From NCBI GenBank assembly GCA_910588855.1, contig CAJUSR010000009.1, positions 1-64,000 on the forward strand: a DNA stretch of 64,000 bases, in the 5' to 3' direction. Positions 62,563 through 64,000 of the stretch are shown here, one piece after another; the stretch's first letter is position 1; every line of letters begins with the position of its first letter. The stretch comes from an uncultured Kineothrix sp. (lineage in GTDB: Bacteria > Bacillota > Clostridia > Lachnospirales > Lachnospiraceae). The translations under genes and the position numbers were made by a program. Under the pieces are notes generated by a model that was given only the letters and a program-made list of their open reading frames with translations, was not told where the DNA came from and searched no databases.

Positions 62563-62901
62563 TTCCCCCTTTTTGTATAATACCCACAACACCCATTATG
62601 AAAAACAGACCGTCCTGTAAAGGATCAGTCTGTCTCTTTATGGGTGTTATACAATTTGAATTGCCTTGTATAACACTTTATTCAATGAAGAAATAAAATG
62701 GATTGGCAATTCATAAACCAGACTTCCCTGTTTATCAATTTACCCTTTCTATTGCAGTCACAAATATGTAACTGCCCTTTATATCTTGATGATATATTAT
62801 ATTCTAAACGGAGAATAGAAATATCATTCAAAAAAATGTATGATTCCATATACAAATATGATATAATTAAGTTAACAAATTGGGATTTGTGGGAGGAGAA
62901 T
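62563..62901. other. intergenic region with overlapping hairpins and a promoter
   Basis: It contains nested and overlapping inverted repeats (62588-62676) and a TATAAT box (62862-62867) serving the GyrI-like gene. No gene seen. Confidence 0.5.
62588..62676. repeat. nested, mutually exclusive hairpins
   Basis: AACACCCAT (62588-62596) pairs with ATGGGTGTT (62640-62648), enclosing ACAGAC/GTCTGT. GTGTTATACAA (62644-62654) instead pairs with TTGTATAACAC (62666-62676). The two long stems share GTGTT and exclude each other, as in an origin or recombination/regulatory site. Confidence 0.55.
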
Positions 62902-63363
62902 ATGAAAGCTGAAAGGTGTGTAAAGGAGTCTTTTGTTGTGATAGGAAAAGTGGGTTCAACTTTAGACGGAGAGGGTTTTATTCAAAGATTATGGGCTGAT
63001 GCAAATTCTCACTTTGGAGAAGTTCAACATTTGGCTAAGAAAGATGAGAATGGAAATATCAGTGGTATATGGGGTACTATGTCTGATTTCTCGCACTCAT
63101 TCAATCCGTGGGAAGATTTCAACAAAGGACTTTATCTTGCTGGGGTAGAGTGCAACGAGAATGCAGAAGCCCCCAACGGTTGGACAAAATGGATTATTCC
63201 TGGCTATGAATATATTTATATAGAATGTGAAAATGATTCTACCTTTTCAGAGGCAATAAAATATCTGGAAGATAATGCTATTCCATTAGTAGGAGCAGTC
63301 CACGATTTTACTTGTCCACAGACAGGGAAGAATTATATGTTTTTTCCAATTAGAAAGCTATAA
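62902..63363 (+). CDS. GyrI-like effector-binding domain protein
   Basis: 153 residues from MKAERCVKESFVVIGKVGST; GGGAGGAGAAT precedes the ATG and a TATAAT box lies 35 bp upstream. SFVVIGKVGST, the paired middle strands GLYLAGVECNENAEAPNGWT and the later IIPGYEYIYIECENDSTF follow the two-repeat SH2-like layout of the GyrI/AraC-effector-binding (BacA/Rob C-terminal) fold, which binds small organic ligands. There is no DNA-binding domain. It lies inside the tRNA-Leu element and is the only intact-looking gene there. Confidence 0.82.
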   Translation: MKAERCVKESFVVIGKVGSTLDGEGFIQRLWADANSHFGEVQHLAKKDENGNISGIWGTMSDFSHSFNPWEDFNKGLYLAGVECNENAEAPNGWTKWIIPGYEYIYIECENDSTFSEAIKYLEDNAIPLVGAVHDFTCPQTGKNYMFFPIRKL

Positions 63364-63397
63364 ATAAATTCGGATTTGTTGGATAAAAGCATAAATA

Positions 63398-63432
63398 AGA
63401 GGTTGTTAGAAAAAAACTGTCTAACAACCTCT
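63398..63432 (+). terminator. terminator of the GyrI-like gene
   Basis: AGAGGTTGTTAG (63398-63409) pairs perfectly with CTAACAACCTCT (63421-63432), 35 bp after the stop; the T-tract is weak. Confidence 0.65.
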
Positions 63433-63583
63433 ATCACAATTATCTTTCATGAAAACTTGTAAACTGTTTGCTTTGCGAATTTTTTCTTTCAGAAAAAACA
63501 GACAGTTGACAAGCTGGTTACACTTGAATAGCTGGTGCGCGGAAAGTTCCCTTCTATGAGGGTTTGCGGTGTAGGGAAATTCG

Positions 63584-63629
63584 TTCAAGCCCTATCTTCC
63601 GCAGTGGTTAAAAATGTGGGAAACCTTGA
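63584..63629 (+). repeat. attachment-site-like direct repeat, right copy
   Basis: 42 of 46 positions match the tRNA-Leu 3' end plus the first arm of its terminator (60050-60095). The upstream sequence no longer folds as a tRNA, because an insertion enlarges the T loop. Confidence 0.75.
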
Positions 63630-63742
63630 GAGTTAAAGCAATAAGCTATCAAGGCACAAAATTTAATTTTTCATTTTTGCATTGCTAATAGCTATACAAT
63701 AGCATATAATAATATCAAATCAAGAAGAAAGGCGGCATAATC

Positions 63743-64000
63743 ATGGCTACTAAAAGCGCAAATGTACTCGCACGTGTTGAACCAGAAGTAAAGGAACAGG
63801 CAGAATCCATCATGTCCAAACTCGGTTTACCTGCTTCTGTAGTTATCAATGCATTGTATAAACAGATTATCATGACTAAGAGCATCCCTTTTTCATTATC
63901 ACTGCCTAAAGAACCTGCTACCTTAGATTCTATGACCAAAGAAGAATTTGACTCCATTATGAAAACAGGACTGTCTCAAGCCAAATCCGACCAATCACGT
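63743..64000 (+). CDS. RelB/DinJ-family antitoxin, cut by the window end
   Basis: 86 codons are visible without a stop: MATKSANVLARVEPEVKEQA (ribbon-helix-helix: the strand NVLARVE, then helices KEQAESIMSKLG and ASVVINALYKQIIM), followed by PFSLSLPKEPATLDSMTKEE. This is the DinJ/RelB antitoxin pattern; it should bind DNA and neutralise a YafQ/RelE-type mRNA interferase whose gene would be expected just beyond the window. AAGAAAGGCGG precedes the ATG. Confidence 0.88.
   Translation, partial: MATKSANVLARVEPEVKEQAESIMSKLGLPASVVINALYKQIIMTKSIPFSLSLPKEPATLDSMTKEEFDSIMKTGLSQAKSDQSR

Larger units (their letters stand above)
63364..63742. other. intergenic region with terminator and right att-like repeat
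   Basis: It holds a terminator (63398-63432), the right copy of the tRNA-derived repeat (63584-63629), and an AT-rich stretch upstream of relB. Confidence 0.6.

Noticed and set aside
63530..63608. possible second tRNA
   Set aside because: Only the 3' end matches; no anticodon arm or D arm, and the T loop is enlarged. Treated as the right att-like repeat.
63715..63957. 80-codon minus-strand frame
   Set aside because: It is antisense to the RelB/DinJ antitoxin frame, which has the ribosome-binding site and recognisable helices.

Overview
The window looks like chromosome of a Gram-positive anaerobe of the Lachnospiraceae (Clostridia). The support is the gene repertoire: pyruvate phosphate dikinase, a YtaF-type sporulation protein, a CIRCE-controlled htpG, and several protein families I know mainly from Lachnospiraceae (DUF5716/DUF5717 cluster, DUF6075, the PurF variant). 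Shine-Dalgarno sites are strong and some starts are TTG or GTG. This is judged from sequence reading, not from a database search. Most genes lie on the minus strand.

Layout: 1-1000 is the edge of a mobile element (truncated ParA, small DUF3970-like gene, DUF6075 gene). 1137-8681 holds ppdK, a membrane-anchored beta-propeller-like protein, a flavodoxin-fold protein, an aldose epimerase, a DUF308 protein and a threonine aldolase. 9057-13019 holds an HD protein, a small membrane protein carrying a repeat insertion, a HAD phosphatase, a LysR regulator and purA. 13384-17250 carries purF-like, purB and purC. 17455-19863 has two tandem DUF1266 lipoproteins. 19991-23136 is a strikingly AT-rich pair: a HEPN-like protein and a 902-residue double P-loop ATPase, a candidate undescribed defence or stress system. 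23181-30407 is a four-gene cluster (giant DUF5717 protein, actin/Hsp70-fold DUF5716 protein, TPR-like protein, coiled-coil membrane protein) of unknown function. 30670-32586 is a GntR-ABC operon. 32985-35520 is a SpoIID-like/peptidoglycan-binding gene split by a 1.26 kb insert that carries one secreted tandem-repeat protein. 35629-45380 carries htpG, a PrsA-like foldase, a flavoprotein, sbcC, sbcD and a PHP protein. 46063-58933 carries ilvE, two small membrane proteins, a frameshifted GHKL kinase, folA, thyA, a beta-CASP nuclease, an ABC exporter, ytaF and a Ca2+ P-type ATPase. A tRNA-Leu at 59986 is followed by a decayed 3.6 kb integrated element (integrase remnants and a CRESS-type Rep remnant) bounded by a second copy of the tRNA 3' end. 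A GyrI-like gene lies inside that element and a RelB antitoxin gene runs off the window end.

Several families of interspersed, structured repeats occupy the intergenic spaces. One is a leader of about 82 nt with pseudoknot potential, found exactly 23 nt before the start codon of three unrelated genes. Another is a set of composite hairpin repeats, one copy of which sits in frame inside a gene. A third is an ungapped 36-nt motif present four times. There is also a 192-bp MITE nested inside one of the hairpin repeats. Purine synthesis (purA, purF-like, purB, purC), folate/dTMP (folA-thyA) and DNA end processing (sbcCD) are the recognisable pathway groupings.
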